A stretch of 64,000 nucleotides of DNA from Pseudoselenomonas ruminantium (lineage in GTDB: Bacteria; Bacillota; Negativicutes; Selenomonadales; Selenomonadaceae). Shown piece by piece: positions 26,143 through 34,547 of the stretch. The DNA lies in NCBI RefSeq assembly GCF_900142515.1, contig NZ_FRBC01000014.1:18019-82018 (forward strand), given 5' to 3'. Position 1 is the first letter of the stretch; each line of letters begins with the position of its first letter. The position numbers and the translations under genes are program-made. The notes below the pieces were generated by a model. It searched no databases, was not told the origin of the DNA, and worked only from the letters and a program-made list of their open reading frames with translations.

Positions 26143-27130
26143 GTTACAGCTTTTAATCTTTACAGTCATTATACTGGCCTTGCTCTTTGACTTCATCAAC
26201 GGCTTCCACGATACGGCCAATGCTATTGCTACGGCAGTGTCTACACGGGCTATTCATCCCAGCCATGCCATTATGATGGCGGCAGGCCTGAATTTCATTG
26301 GTGCTATGTACAGTACTGGCGTAGCCAAGACTATTGGTGCGGATATCGTAAGTTCAGCCCAGATGGTAGATGAGCATGTATTGATTGCAGCACTGGCCGG
26401 TTCCATTATCTGGAACATCCTGACCTGGTGGTTTGCGGTGCCATCCAGTTCATCCCATGCATTAGTAGGCGGTATTATCGGTGCTGTGCTCGTATCCGTG
26501 GGTGAGCAGGGGCTGAATTTCTGGGGCATCGGCAAGATTGTCCTGTCCCTGATTGGCTCCCCAATCATTGCCATCTGTACCGGCTGCATCGTGATGTTGC
26601 TGCTTTTCCGGATTTTTGGTGGATTCAGCCCTTCGGCTATCAACCATAAGTTCAAGAAGATGCAGATCCTTTCGGCAGCGATGATGGCATTCTCCCATGG
26701 TTCCAATGATGCGCAGAAGTCCATGGGTATCATCACGCTGGCCCTGCTGGCTGGTGGTTATATCGGCGAGTTTGAAGTGCCGACTTATGTAAAGGTGCTC
26801 TGCGCTACGGCGATGGCGCTTGGCACGGCGATGGGCGGACGGAGGATCATCCGCACCATTGGCGGCAAGATTTTCAAATTGGAACCCATTTCCGGCTTTG
26901 CGGCTGACCTCAATTCCTCGACGGTCATCTTCGGCGCAACGCTCCTGCATCTGCCGGTAAGTACCACGCATGTGGTGTCTGGTTCCATCATGGGCGTTGG
27001 CACGGCGAAGCGTGTCAATGCGGTAAGATGGGGCGTGGCCCAACAGATGGTCATGGCCTGGGTACTCACAATCCCGTGTACGGCGCTTATGGGAGCGTTG
27101 TTCTACAAGATTGTTTGTATGTTCATGTAA
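26135..27130 (+). CDS. pit: PiT family inorganic phosphate transporter
   Basis: A 331-residue membrane protein with the two PiT repeats: DFINGFHDTANAIATAVSTR in the N-terminal half and FSHGSNDAQKSMGIITLAL in the C-terminal half. About ten hydrophobic helices are predicted. It takes up metal-phosphate with protons. It overlaps the DUF47 gene and ends the operon. Confidence 0.94.
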   Translation: MHELQLLIFTVIILALLFDFINGFHDTANAIATAVSTRAIHPSHAIMMAAGLNFIGAMYSTGVAKTIGADIVSSAQMVDEHVLIAALAGSIIWNILTWWFAVPSSSSHALVGGIIGAVLVSVGEQGLNFWGIGKIVLSLIGSPIIAICTGCIVMLLLFRIFGGFSPSAINHKFKKMQILSAAMMAFSHGSNDAQKSMGIITLALLAGGYIGEFEVPTYVKVLCATAMALGTAMGGRRIIRTIGGKIFKLEPISGFAADLNSSTVIFGATLLHLPVSTTHVVSGSIMGVGTAKRVNAVRWGVAQQMVMAWVLTIPCTALMGALFYKIVCMFM

Positions 27131-27149
27131 TATCGCATAATTTTATACC

Positions 27150-27278
27150 ATGCTGAAGGATGCCCGGCTGTTGGGCGTATATGGTGCAATAGAGGATATT
27201 GTGGTGGAATATATACGAAGTCATGGTGTATCGGATATTGAAGTGGGAAGGATAGGGAAAAACGAACATACGAATTAA
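27150..27278 (+). CDS. Possible 42-residue small protein
   Basis: An ATG-to-TAA frame of 42 codons begins 19 bases after pit. Its composition (LLGVYGAIEDIVVEYIRSHG, then DIEVGRIGKN) looks protein-like, with alternating hydrophobic and charged residues. There is no visible ribosome binding site and I recognise no family, so it may be chance or a decayed gene tail. Confidence 0.25.
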   Translation: MLKDARLLGVYGAIEDIVVEYIRSHGVSDIEVGRIGKNEHTN

Positions 27279-27317
27279 ATAAAGTGCCCATTTTTGATGA
27301 GGGCATAAGGTCATAGG

Positions 27318-27371
27318 GGTAACTCTTTTGCAAGCTGGAGAATATTCAGCAGTCAAAGAGTTACCTCTTTT
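27318..27371 (+). terminator. Terminator before the heme/iron locus
   Basis: GGTAACTCTTT pairs with AAAGAGTTACC across a 26-base loop, followed by TCTTTT. It separates the phosphate operon from the iron locus. Confidence 0.7.
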
Positions 27372-27417
27372 GATATGGTGTACGCTTTCTTTAAAAGAGA
27401 TAGTGTTTATTTTGGTA

Positions 27418-27446
27418 TTGACAATAATAATCAATGCTGATATTAT
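27418..27446 (+). promoter_or_regulatory. Consensus promoter of heme/iron locus
   Basis: A perfect TTGACA and TATTAT separated by 17 bases. The spacer is AT-rich with repeated ATAAT motifs, which a Fur-type protein could also cover. Confidence 0.85.
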
Positions 27447-27461
27447 AAACAGCGTGCAATT

Positions 27462-27480
27462 GATAATGATTATTGATTGC
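27462..27480 (+). promoter_or_regulatory. Fur-like box
   Basis: GATAATGATTATTGATTGC keeps the first nine bases of the classical Fur box GATAATGATAATCATTATC and part of its palindrome. It lies just after the expected transcription start, the right place for an iron repressor. Confidence 0.65.
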
Positions 27481-27508
27481 GAATGAGATTCAAATATGAA
27501 TCTCATTC
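27481..27508 (+). promoter_or_regulatory. Leader hairpin before the receptor ribosome site
   Basis: A perfect 11-bp stem, GAATGAGATTC and GAATCTCATTC, around a 6-base AAATAT loop. It ends six bases before the AGGAGG ribosome site, where it could affect mRNA stability or translation, or serve as a protein-binding palindrome. Confidence 0.6.
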
Positions 27509-27531
27509 ATATTTAGGAGGATGATCAGAGA

Positions 27532-29625
27532 ATGACAGACAGAAAAAAGTTGGCAGGATGGGTTATGCTGGGAATTTTAGCAGGAGGCAATGTATGGACG
27601 ACAGATGTGGGAACTGTTGCCGCTGCGGAGAGGACAGCGCAGGAGAGCATCCGCTTAAGTGACAGCTATGTGCGGCCTGACTATGTGGAGGTAGAAAAGC
27701 TGCGGGATACCAAGCAGATTATCGTTATTACCAAGAAGGACATGGAGGAAAAAGGCTATAAGAGCATTTCCGATGTGCTCAAGGACCAGCCCAGCATCAA
27801 TGTGGGGGCAACGGGTTGGGGGCAGGTGGATATCCGGGGCCAGGGCAGCGAGCAGGCCACCCGTAACATTCAGGTTTTGGTGGATGGTGCGCCCATCACC
27901 ACCATGGTGAATCATCCTCTGCCCAATAATTATGATTATGTGCCGATGGAGCAGATTGAAAAAATCGAGATCATCCCCGGTGGTGGCTCTGTCATCTATG
28001 GCAGTGGGGCAGCTGGCGGTATCATCAATATCACCACCAACCTGCGTTCCCTGCAGAAGCCCCGCAGCAGCGTGAATACGGAGTGGAACTCCGATGGCTA
28101 TCGGGCCAGCGTGAATTATGGCACGAAGGTGGGAGATAAGGCAGCAGTTCAGGCGGGCTTTGCACGGCTGGACCGGGATCTGTTTTTCGTGAACACTTAT
28201 CGCAAGAGCAACTACGCCTATGGTGGCTTCCGTTATGATGCGGATCTGGATCACAGCCTGACCTTCCGTTACAGCCATCTGGAGGAGGACAGCAAATTCC
28301 TGCAGAACGTGAGCCGCTGGAAAATCGATGCCTATGGTCATAGCTATCGTCCGGACAAAGACAGCGATTACCTGAACGGTGACCGGGAACTGGATACATA
28401 CAATCTGAGCTATAATCAGAATTTCGGGGCGAAACTGAAGTACAGCGGGGACTTCTTCTATACGGACGGTTATTATACCAATACGAAATTCTTTGATGGA
28501 AAGATGAAGACCAAATCTTATGGTTCTCGTATGCGTCTGGATTGGAGCTATGGCAGCAGTGATTCCCTGCTCATGGGTGTGGACATCTTTGAGCAGGAGT
28601 CTCATCTGAAATATAAGACCAGTGTCCGTGGCAAGCTGATGGATTTCAATTATGACAAGACCACAGAGGCCTTGTATCTGCTGAACAAGATGAAGCGGGG
28701 ACGATTGACGTACACTCAGGGCCTGCGTCGGGAAAAGCTCATCTGGAAGTTTGACAAAGACGGCGGCACGGCAGCCCGGCCAATTGGCGGCGTGGATTCC
28801 TCGAATCGTTGGAATACCGCTGGGGAGCTTTCTGTCGGTTACCAATACAGTGACTTAGGGAAGGTTTTCCTGCGCTATGAGCGGGGCTATACCAGTCCCG
28901 ACGGTCTGCAGATCTGTGATGAAGTGTATTCGGACCGGAGCAGGAAAGTCTACGCCGCCACAGATGCACAGGAGGAACGTTACAATTTGTGGGAAATGGG
29001 ATTGCGGGACAAATGGGGGGCTTCTACAGTGAGCCTGACGCTGTTTGCTTCGGAAACCAACAATGAGCTGGAGCGTCCCTATTTCCGAGGGGCTTATGGC
29101 TGGGAATATAGGACATACAATATGTATAACACCAAGCGTCGAGGTGTAGAGACCAGCTTCTCCCAGCGGTTGGGCAAGCTGCGTTTGCAGGAAGGCTATA
29201 CGTATCTTCATGGGCGCCGGGATTACACGGCCCAAGGCCGGGCCCTGATGGCTGCCCACGGGGAAGATGAGATTGATTTCACGAACAGCGGATTGAAGGC
29301 TGTGCCACAGCACAAAGTCCTGCTGACAGCGGATTATAAATTCGACAAGCAGTGGAGTGTCAATGCCAAGTATACGTTCTTTGGCAAGTATAACAACTTC
29401 ATCAAGGAAAGCGATCGCCATGAAGATGGCAATATCGTCCATTCCTATGGATTGCTGGATCTGGGCTTCAAGTTCCAGCAGAACAAGGATCTGACTTGGT
29501 ATGGCGGGGTCACCAATGTGCTGGGCAAGGACTACTATGAGTACGATTCTGCTGGCGGGGCCACTGCGACGTTGGTGCCCGGTGCGGAACGCACATATTT
29601 TGTAGGTATGAATTATAAATTCTAA
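27532..29625 (+). CDS. TonB-dependent outer-membrane receptor (first)
   Basis: A 697-residue receptor with an N-terminal signal (about residues 1-32, ending VAAAE) and a plug domain (about 50-165). The plug shows ITKKDMEEKGYKSISDVLKD, IQVLVDGAPITT and IEIIPGGGSVIYGSGAAGG. A long beta-barrel follows and ends in VGMNYKF with the terminal aromatic needed for BAM insertion. It binds and imports an iron compound; the ligand is likely heme or a siderophore given its neighbours. It is the first gene of the operon, behind a promoter and Fur-like box. AGGAGG lies nine bases upstream of the ATG. Confidence 0.92.
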   Translation: MTDRKKLAGWVMLGILAGGNVWTTDVGTVAAAERTAQESIRLSDSYVRPDYVEVEKLRDTKQIIVITKKDMEEKGYKSISDVLKDQPSINVGATGWGQVDIRGQGSEQATRNIQVLVDGAPITTMVNHPLPNNYDYVPMEQIEKIEIIPGGGSVIYGSGAAGGIINITTNLRSLQKPRSSVNTEWNSDGYRASVNYGTKVGDKAAVQAGFARLDRDLFFVNTYRKSNYAYGGFRYDADLDHSLTFRYSHLEEDSKFLQNVSRWKIDAYGHSYRPDKDSDYLNGDRELDTYNLSYNQNFGAKLKYSGDFFYTDGYYTNTKFFDGKMKTKSYGSRMRLDWSYGSSDSLLMGVDIFEQESHLKYKTSVRGKLMDFNYDKTTEALYLLNKMKRGRLTYTQGLRREKLIWKFDKDGGTAARPIGGVDSSNRWNTAGELSVGYQYSDLGKVFLRYERGYTSPDGLQICDEVYSDRSRKVYAATDAQEERYNLWEMGLRDKWGASTVSLTLFASETNNELERPYFRGAYGWEYRTYNMYNTKRRGVETSFSQRLGKLRLQEGYTYLHGRRDYTAQGRALMAAHGEDEIDFTNSGLKAVPQHKVLLTADYKFDKQWSVNAKYTFFGKYNNFIKESDRHEDGNIVHSYGLLDLGFKFQQNKDLTWYGGVTNVLGKDYYEYDSAGGATATLVPGAERTYFVGMNYKF

Positions 29626-29640
29626 AGGAAAGAAAGGAAA

Positions 29641-30252
29641 ATGACCATGGAATTTTTTGCATTGTTTCAAAAAGGCGGGCTTGTCATGTACCCTATCATG
29701 CTGGCTTCCATCATCGCACTGACCATTGCTTTTGAGCGTTTTGCCTATTACCGCAGGGAAACGTTGAAAATGGAAGATTTCTCTGCTCAGGTCAATAAGT
29801 ATCTGCAGGCTGGAGAACAGGAAAAAGCAGAGTCGCTCTGTCAGGAAGGCGGGGCCCCGGGAGAGGTGCTGCTCACGGCCATGGCTGAGGAAAAATATGG
29901 CAGCCGGGAGGAAGTCGTGCTGGCTGCGGCTAAACGCAAGGCCTTGGAATTGCGCCAGTATCTGGAGTATCTTAGCGTCATCGTCACGATGGCACCGTTG
30001 CTGGGGCTTTTGGGCACGGTGACAGGCATGATCCAGTCCTTTTCCGTGTTGAATGTGGCGGATGGAGAACCCTTTGCCATCACCGGCGGCGTCGGGGAAG
30101 CCCTGATTGCTACGGCTACAGGTTTGCTGGTGGCTATACTGTCCTTGTGCCTCTATGCTTATCTTTCCCATCGGGCCAATGCCATCATTGCGGATGTGGA
30201 ATATGTGTCCACCATGTATATAGCGGCAGGGGGCGAGAATGATGCGCATTGA
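29641..30252 (+). CDS. exbB: ExbB/TolQ/MotA family proton channel protein
   Basis: A 203-residue inner-membrane protein with three hydrophobic helices: KGGLVMYPIMLASIIALTIA near the start, then IVTMAPLLGLLGTVTGMI and ATATGLLVAILSLCLYAYL near the end. The GLLGTVTGMI block is the family signature. With ExbD it uses proton flow to energise TonB. Its stop overlaps the exbD start. A second possible start lies two codons in. Confidence 0.94.
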   Translation: MTMEFFALFQKGGLVMYPIMLASIIALTIAFERFAYYRRETLKMEDFSAQVNKYLQAGEQEKAESLCQEGGAPGEVLLTAMAEEKYGSREEVVLAAAKRKALELRQYLEYLSVIVTMAPLLGLLGTVTGMIQSFSVLNVADGEPFAITGGVGEALIATATGLLVAILSLCLYAYLSHRANAIIADVEYVSTMYIAAGGENDAH

Positions 30253-30646
30253 TTTGACTGCTCGGGAGGAAAAGCCCCGGCTGATGATCATTCCTATGAT
30301 TGATATCATCTTTTTCCTGCTGGTGTTCTTCATGATGAGCATGCTCACCATGGTGGTGCAGAAAAGTGTGCCGCTGACTCTGCCGCAGGCCAGCACGGCC
30401 AAAGTCAGCATGGTGGAGAACATCCCCATTACCGTCACGGCAGACGGGGCGGTGTACTACGAGCAGGAGAAGATGAGCCTGGCAGATCTGGAAAGCCGCC
30501 TGTGGCACCAGAAACAGCAGGGCGAAGTATCCGTCATCCTGCGAGGGGATGCAGCAGCGGATTATGGCAAGGTGGTACAGGTCATGGATATGATAAAGAA
30601 TCTGGGCATCAGTAAGGTCTATATCGCCACAGATACAAAGGGATAA
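30239..30646 (+). CDS. exbD: ExbD/TolR family protein
   Basis: A 135-residue protein with a short cytoplasmic lead, one membrane helix (LMIIPMIDIIFFLLVFFMMS, with the key Asp that carries protons) and a periplasmic domain ending in ILRGDAAADYGKVVQVMDMI. It partners ExbB and TonB. It overlaps exbB by 14 bases and is followed at once by tonB. Confidence 0.94.
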   Translation: MMRIDLTAREEKPRLMIIPMIDIIFFLLVFFMMSMLTMVVQKSVPLTLPQASTAKVSMVENIPITVTADGAVYYEQEKMSLADLESRLWHQKQQGEVSVILRGDAAADYGKVVQVMDMIKNLGISKVYIATDTKG

Positions 30647-30661
30647 TGGGATGAGATCAGG

Positions 30662-31492
30662 ATGAGAATGCGAAGCTGGAAGGTTTATTTTGGTATGGCT
30701 GCCGGTGTTCATGGACTTTTATTGGCACTATTGGCGTTGGCTGGGCTCAACTGGCTGGCCGGGGAGCAGGAGGAAAAGCCTGCCATCGAGGTGGGGTTTG
30801 TGGCGGAAGCCGCTGTGTCCGGCATGGCTGGTGGCAGTGAAGCCACTGGCAACAGTGGCAGCAAGACAGGTCCGGTCATCAGGACCGCATCGGTGGCAGC
30901 AGTAGAAAAACTCCAAAATTTGCGGGGGCATTCCCCAGAAGTGTCTGCGCAAAAGCAGGAAATGAAAACAGCGGATAGTGAAGCCGCTATTGCAGAAGCG
31001 GCAGCGGCCCTGGATGCTCCTGCCGGCAGTGATTCGGCTGAGTCCGGGGAGAATGTTGGCAGTCCGGGCAATGGCAATAGCAGCGACGGTAATGGTGGCG
31101 ATGGTGGTGAGGCTGGTGCAGCCACAGGTTCTGGCGGCAGTGGTACGGGAACCTCGACAGGTCTTGGCGATGGTTTCACGCCTAATGGGGATGGTACCTA
31201 TACAGCGGCCAGTGCGGCGGGAATCAGCTATCAGCTGCTGAGGGATGCCAATGCGGTGTATCCGGAGGAAGCCCGCAGCATCGGTTATAGCAATGTGGTG
31301 GAAGTGGTGGCCCAAATCATGGTGGGGCTGGATGGCAGCGTGGAAAGCGTCACCATCCTGAACAGTCCGCCCAAATTGGGCTTCTGGGAAGCTGCTCAGG
31401 AAGCTTTGTGGAGCATGCGCTTTGCGCCTATTTATTATCAAGGGGTAAATATCCGGGTGCCCTTTGAAAAACATTTGATTTTTCAGCCATGA
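30662..31492 (+). CDS. tonB: Energy transducer TonB (first copy)
   Basis: A 276-residue protein with an N-terminal membrane anchor (about residues 10-32, including GMAAGVHGLLLALLAL). A long spacer follows and then the TonB C-terminal domain (about 185-276), with YPEEARSIGYSNVVEVVAQI and LWSMRFAPIYYQG. The spacer is rich in Gly, Ser, Ala and Asn rather than the usual Pro/Lys, a notable departure. It transmits ExbBD energy to the receptors. A second TonB is encoded 1.7 kb downstream. Confidence 0.9.
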   Translation: MRMRSWKVYFGMAAGVHGLLLALLALAGLNWLAGEQEEKPAIEVGFVAEAAVSGMAGGSEATGNSGSKTGPVIRTASVAAVEKLQNLRGHSPEVSAQKQEMKTADSEAAIAEAAAALDAPAGSDSAESGENVGSPGNGNSSDGNGGDGGEAGAATGSGGSGTGTSTGLGDGFTPNGDGTYTAASAAGISYQLLRDANAVYPEEARSIGYSNVVEVVAQIMVGLDGSVESVTILNSPPKLGFWEAAQEALWSMRFAPIYYQGVNIRVPFEKHLIFQP

Positions 31493-31520
31493 TGGGTGAG
31501 GAAGATGGAGAAAGAATGTT

Positions 31521-33113
31521 ATGAAGTTAGATCAATATTTACAGGAATTGACAGCAGCCAAGCGGGAAGTGTTATTGGGCAGAGATACTGCTGATCCGCT
31601 GCATGAAGCTTTTGCCAGCAAGCGGGTGGTGCATGCGGGGCTGATTGGCGGGCCAATTCCCCAAGCGGAGCAACAGAGGGCCTATCAGAAGGCTTTGGGC
31701 AGGCCGGCGGACTTGAATCGTCAGCATGCCCTCTATATCCACATTCCCTTCTGCCAGACTAAATGCCTCTATTGTGGCTTTTACCAGAATGCCAGCAGGC
31801 AGGACGTAGAGGATGCTTATGTAAAGGCATTGTTAGGCGAAATTCAGGTGGAAGCGAAGAGTTCCCAGATGGAGAAAACTGCTATTGATTGCGTCTTTAT
31901 CGGCGGGGGCACGCCTACGTCCCTGTCAGCGGCCAATGCTGCGGCTCTGCTCAAGACCATACAGCAATCCTTCAAGTTGACGCAAAATTGCGAGGTGACC
32001 CTGGAAGGACGGATTCATGATTTGGTGCCGGAGAAAATAGAGACCTGGCTGCAATATGGCGTCAACCGCATTTCCTTGGGGGTGCAGTCATTTGATACGA
32101 CTTTGCGCCAACGCATTGGCCGCATTGATACCCGGGAGGAGGTCCTGAAACGGTTACAGCTTCTAAAGTCCTATGATGTGACCGTCATTGTGGATTTGAT
32201 CTACGGCCTGCCGGGGCAGACTATGGATATGTGGATGCGCGACGTGCAGACTTTGGCGGAAGCTGATGTGGATGGCATGGATCTTTACCAGCTCAATATC
32301 TTCCCCGGAGGTCCCTTGGACAAAGCAGTGAAGAATGGAGTGGTACCTCCCTGTGCTGATATCGGTGGGCAGGCGGATATGTATGTGGCAGCCCGGGATT
32401 ATCTGTTAAGTGAAGGTGTGGAGCGCTTGAGTCTCTGCCATTGGCGGCGCACGAAGCGGGAGCGCAGTCTCTATAACACCATGGCCAAGGCTGGTGCCGA
32501 TGTTTACGCCTTTGGCTGCGGAGCTGGTGGCCATTTTGGTGGCATCAGCTGGATGAACCAGCGGAATCTGACCGATTATCAGCAGGATTGGGAAAAGGGG
32601 CAGAAACCCATCATGATGGCTGGTCATCAGGTAGAGGCAGAATTAGGCCGGGTTTGTGATGGCATCATCAGTGATCTGGAAAAGGGTTTTGTGGATTTTC
32701 GGCGGCTGTTGATTGCTGACAGCCGTTTGGAAGAAGTGGAACAGGTGCTTTCGTTGTGGCAGGAAAGAGGACTGTTAGTGGAGGATCTGGGCATTTACCG
32801 GCTGACCAGGTCTGGTGAGTTCTGGTATATCAGCCTGACGCAGAGTCTGGTAGAATGCGTGCAGGTACTGTTGGACGAGGAGGCGGAAGCTCCAGCTGAA
32901 GAAATAAATGGCAGGACGACAGATGCGCTGGATGAAGTATTAGCGGAAATGCTGCCGGAGGCCAATGCTGCCAAGCGTCAGGAGTTGGCCAGTAAGATCC
33001 CTGCTGCCGTGCGCATGATGTTGCGTCGGTCCAGTAAAGAAAAACTGCGGAATATGTTGGCTGGCATGCCTGCGGCGATGCGGGAAAAAATGCTGGCTAA
33101 GGCAGGCGTATGA
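31521..33113 (+). CDS. ChuW/HutW-type radical SAM heme-degrading enzyme
   Basis: A 530-residue radical SAM protein. The cluster motif is CQTKCLYCGFYQN (C-x3-C-x2-C, about residue 78). HemN-like blocks follow: FIGGGTPTSL, RISLGVQSFD and VDLIYGLPGQT. The LCHWRRTKRERSLYNTMAKA segment is what I associate with the ChuW/HutW heme anaerobic degradation group rather than true HemN. Those enzymes open heme without oxygen, release iron and give anaerobilin. About 80 extra helical residues at the C-terminus (from ~450) exceed the usual length. Its place between two tonB genes supports heme use; HemN-like coproporphyrinogen dehydrogenase is the alternative. Confidence 0.85.
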   Translation: MKLDQYLQELTAAKREVLLGRDTADPLHEAFASKRVVHAGLIGGPIPQAEQQRAYQKALGRPADLNRQHALYIHIPFCQTKCLYCGFYQNASRQDVEDAYVKALLGEIQVEAKSSQMEKTAIDCVFIGGGTPTSLSAANAAALLKTIQQSFKLTQNCEVTLEGRIHDLVPEKIETWLQYGVNRISLGVQSFDTTLRQRIGRIDTREEVLKRLQLLKSYDVTVIVDLIYGLPGQTMDMWMRDVQTLAEADVDGMDLYQLNIFPGGPLDKAVKNGVVPPCADIGGQADMYVAARDYLLSEGVERLSLCHWRRTKRERSLYNTMAKAGADVYAFGCGAGGHFGGISWMNQRNLTDYQQDWEKGQKPIMMAGHQVEAELGRVCDGIISDLEKGFVDFRRLLIADSRLEEVEQVLSLWQERGLLVEDLGIYRLTRSGEFWYISLTQSLVECVQVLLDEEAEAPAEEINGRTTDALDEVLAEMLPEANAAKRQELASKIPAAVRMMLRRSSKEKLRNMLAGMPAAMREKMLAKAGV

Positions 33114-33128
33114 TTTTTTATTTTAAAA

Positions 33129-33147
33129 ATGATAATGCGTATTGATA
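33129..33147 (+). promoter_or_regulatory. Possible second Fur-like site
   Basis: TGATAATGCGTATTGATAT, just before the second tonB, resembles half of a Fur box with an inverted partner. No matching promoter is clear, so this is tentative. Confidence 0.3.
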
Positions 33148-33163
33148 TGAAAGGGGGATGAGC

Positions 33164-33940
33164 ATGGAGTTTGTGATGGCGTTCAGAGCCAGACGGCAAG
33201 GGCGGAACTTATTTTTACGTCCTTTGCCGCTAGCCTGCATCTGTCATATAGTGGGGATAGGGGGCGCTTGCCTGTTATTCACCTTTTTGACGCCTCCGGA
33301 GCCTGTGCAGACTTCACCAGACATTCAGGTGGAAATGGTGGCAGCCGGGCAGCTGGAAAGCGGCAGCAATCTGCAGGGAGCAAAATCCATACCCGCCATC
33401 AGAAATCCTGCGGCTGCTCCTGTGTCCGACATTCGCAGGCAGATAGCCAGCGGAGAAAAAACGCAGGAGGATGCCACTCCTGTCAGCGCTGAGGCTGCCG
33501 GGGAGCCCGGTGGTGCAGGTTCAGCGGTGGCAGCAGATGCTGGGAGTGGGGGCGAGAGCGGCAGCAATAGTCAAGCTGGTGGTTCTGATGCATCTGGCCC
33601 TGCTGCTTCCTCAGCAGGCGACAGGGGGGAAGCTGTGACAGCCAGTGAGCCAGTTCCCACGGAAAGTCTGGGCAGCATTGCTGCCCGCTTCGCGGCCCGG
33701 GTGGAGGCTAACAAGGAATATCCCTATATGGCCATCAAGCGGGGACAGAGCGGGGTAGTCCGTGTAACGATCACCCTGTCTGCAGAGGGAATTCTGGAGA
33801 GTGCCTATGTCAGCGATTCATCCGGCGTGGGCGTTCTGGATAATGCGGCCCTGCAGGCCGTGCACAGCTCCTGTCCCTTTTCCCACGGTGCCGGCCGCAG
33901 CATAACATTGACAGTGCCGATACATTATGACTTGCAATAG
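33164..33940 (+). CDS. Energy transducer TonB (second copy)
   Basis: A 258-residue TonB-like protein. ATG 33164 is used because AAGGGGG lies six bases upstream; the ATG at 33158 abuts that site. There is an N-terminal anchor (about residues 20-45, CICHIVGIGGACLLFTFLTP). The spacer is again Gly/Ser/Ala-rich. The C-terminal domain has YPYMAIKRGQSGVVRVTITL and GVLDNAALQAVHSSCPFS. It differs in sequence from the first TonB and may serve the second receptor. It overlaps nothing; the flavodoxin follows in 16 bases. Confidence 0.88.
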   Translation: MEFVMAFRARRQGRNLFLRPLPLACICHIVGIGGACLLFTFLTPPEPVQTSPDIQVEMVAAGQLESGSNLQGAKSIPAIRNPAAAPVSDIRRQIASGEKTQEDATPVSAEAAGEPGGAGSAVAADAGSGGESGSNSQAGGSDASGPAASSAGDRGEAVTASEPVPTESLGSIAARFAARVEANKEYPYMAIKRGQSGVVRVTITLSAEGILESAYVSDSSGVGVLDNAALQAVHSSCPFSHGAGRSITLTVPIHYDLQ

Positions 33941-33956
33941 AGATAGGGAGGACAAG

Positions 33957-34463
33957 ATGAAAATATTACTGACGTATTCCAGCAAGACGGGCAATACAAA
34001 GAAAGTGGCAGAGGCCATTGGCGAGGCCTTGCAGCTCAGGGCTGTTCCCGTAGAGGAAAATCCCAGTCCTGCCGGTTATGATATGGTTATTGCCGGTTAC
34101 TGGGTGGACCGGGGCACAGCTGATGCCAAAATGAAGGATTATCTCAGCCGTCTGGCTGGCCAGAAAGTGGCGCTTTTTGCTACGTTGGGCGCCGAAGCTG
34201 ATTCGGAGCACGCCGCCAACTGCTTGGAAAATGGTGCTGCGCTGTTAGGCGAGGGATGCGAAGTGGCAGGCAGGTTTATCTGTCAGGGCAAGGTGGCGGA
34301 GGAAATGGTGGAAATGATGAAAAAGATGTTCCCCAAGGGCCACCCTCATGCCATGACTCCGGAACGGCTGGCCCGCATCGAAAAGGCTGCCAGCCATCCG
34401 GACGATGCAGACCTGGCAGCGGCCAGGGAATACTTCAGCCAGCTTTGTCTGGGGGTACAGTAA
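33957..34463 (+). CDS. Flavodoxin family protein
   Basis: A 168-residue flavodoxin-like protein. ATG 33957 follows GGGAGG; an in-frame start ten codons upstream lies in the tonB end. The FMN phosphate loop is LLTYSSKTGNTKKVAEAI at the N-terminus, then VIAGYWVDRGTADAKMKDYL and VALFATLGAEADS. In anaerobic heme operons such flavodoxins (HmuF-like in fusobacteria) donate electrons or reduce the tetrapyrrole product, so it likely partners the ChuW-like enzyme; this is inference from context. Confidence 0.82.
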   Translation: MKILLTYSSKTGNTKKVAEAIGEALQLRAVPVEENPSPAGYDMVIAGYWVDRGTADAKMKDYLSRLAGQKVALFATLGAEADSEHAANCLENGAALLGEGCEVAGRFICQGKVAEEMVEMMKKMFPKGHPHAMTPERLARIEKAASHPDDADLAAAREYFSQLCLGVQ

Positions 34464-34547
34464 TATGGAAGCAGCAATGAAAAGCTGCGCCCTGAGTACC
34501 CGCCATCCCCGCAGTCGCAAGCGTCTGCTAGCGCTGGCATTGGGGGG

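Noticed and set aside
27123..27506. A reverse-strand 127-codon frame in the pit/receptor intergenic region
   Set aside because: Its sequence crosses the promoter, Fur-like box and terminator and resembles no protein.
28855..30438. A 527-codon reverse-strand open frame opposite the first receptor, exbB and exbD
   Set aside because: It is antisense to well-supported genes, shows no family motif and reflects high-GC codon bias in the true frames.
31521..33113. Plain coproporphyrinogen dehydrogenase (hemN) as the call for this gene
   Set aside because: The HWRRTKRERSLYN-type segment and the location between tonB genes and a flavodoxin fit the ChuW/HutW group better, though HemN remains the alternative.
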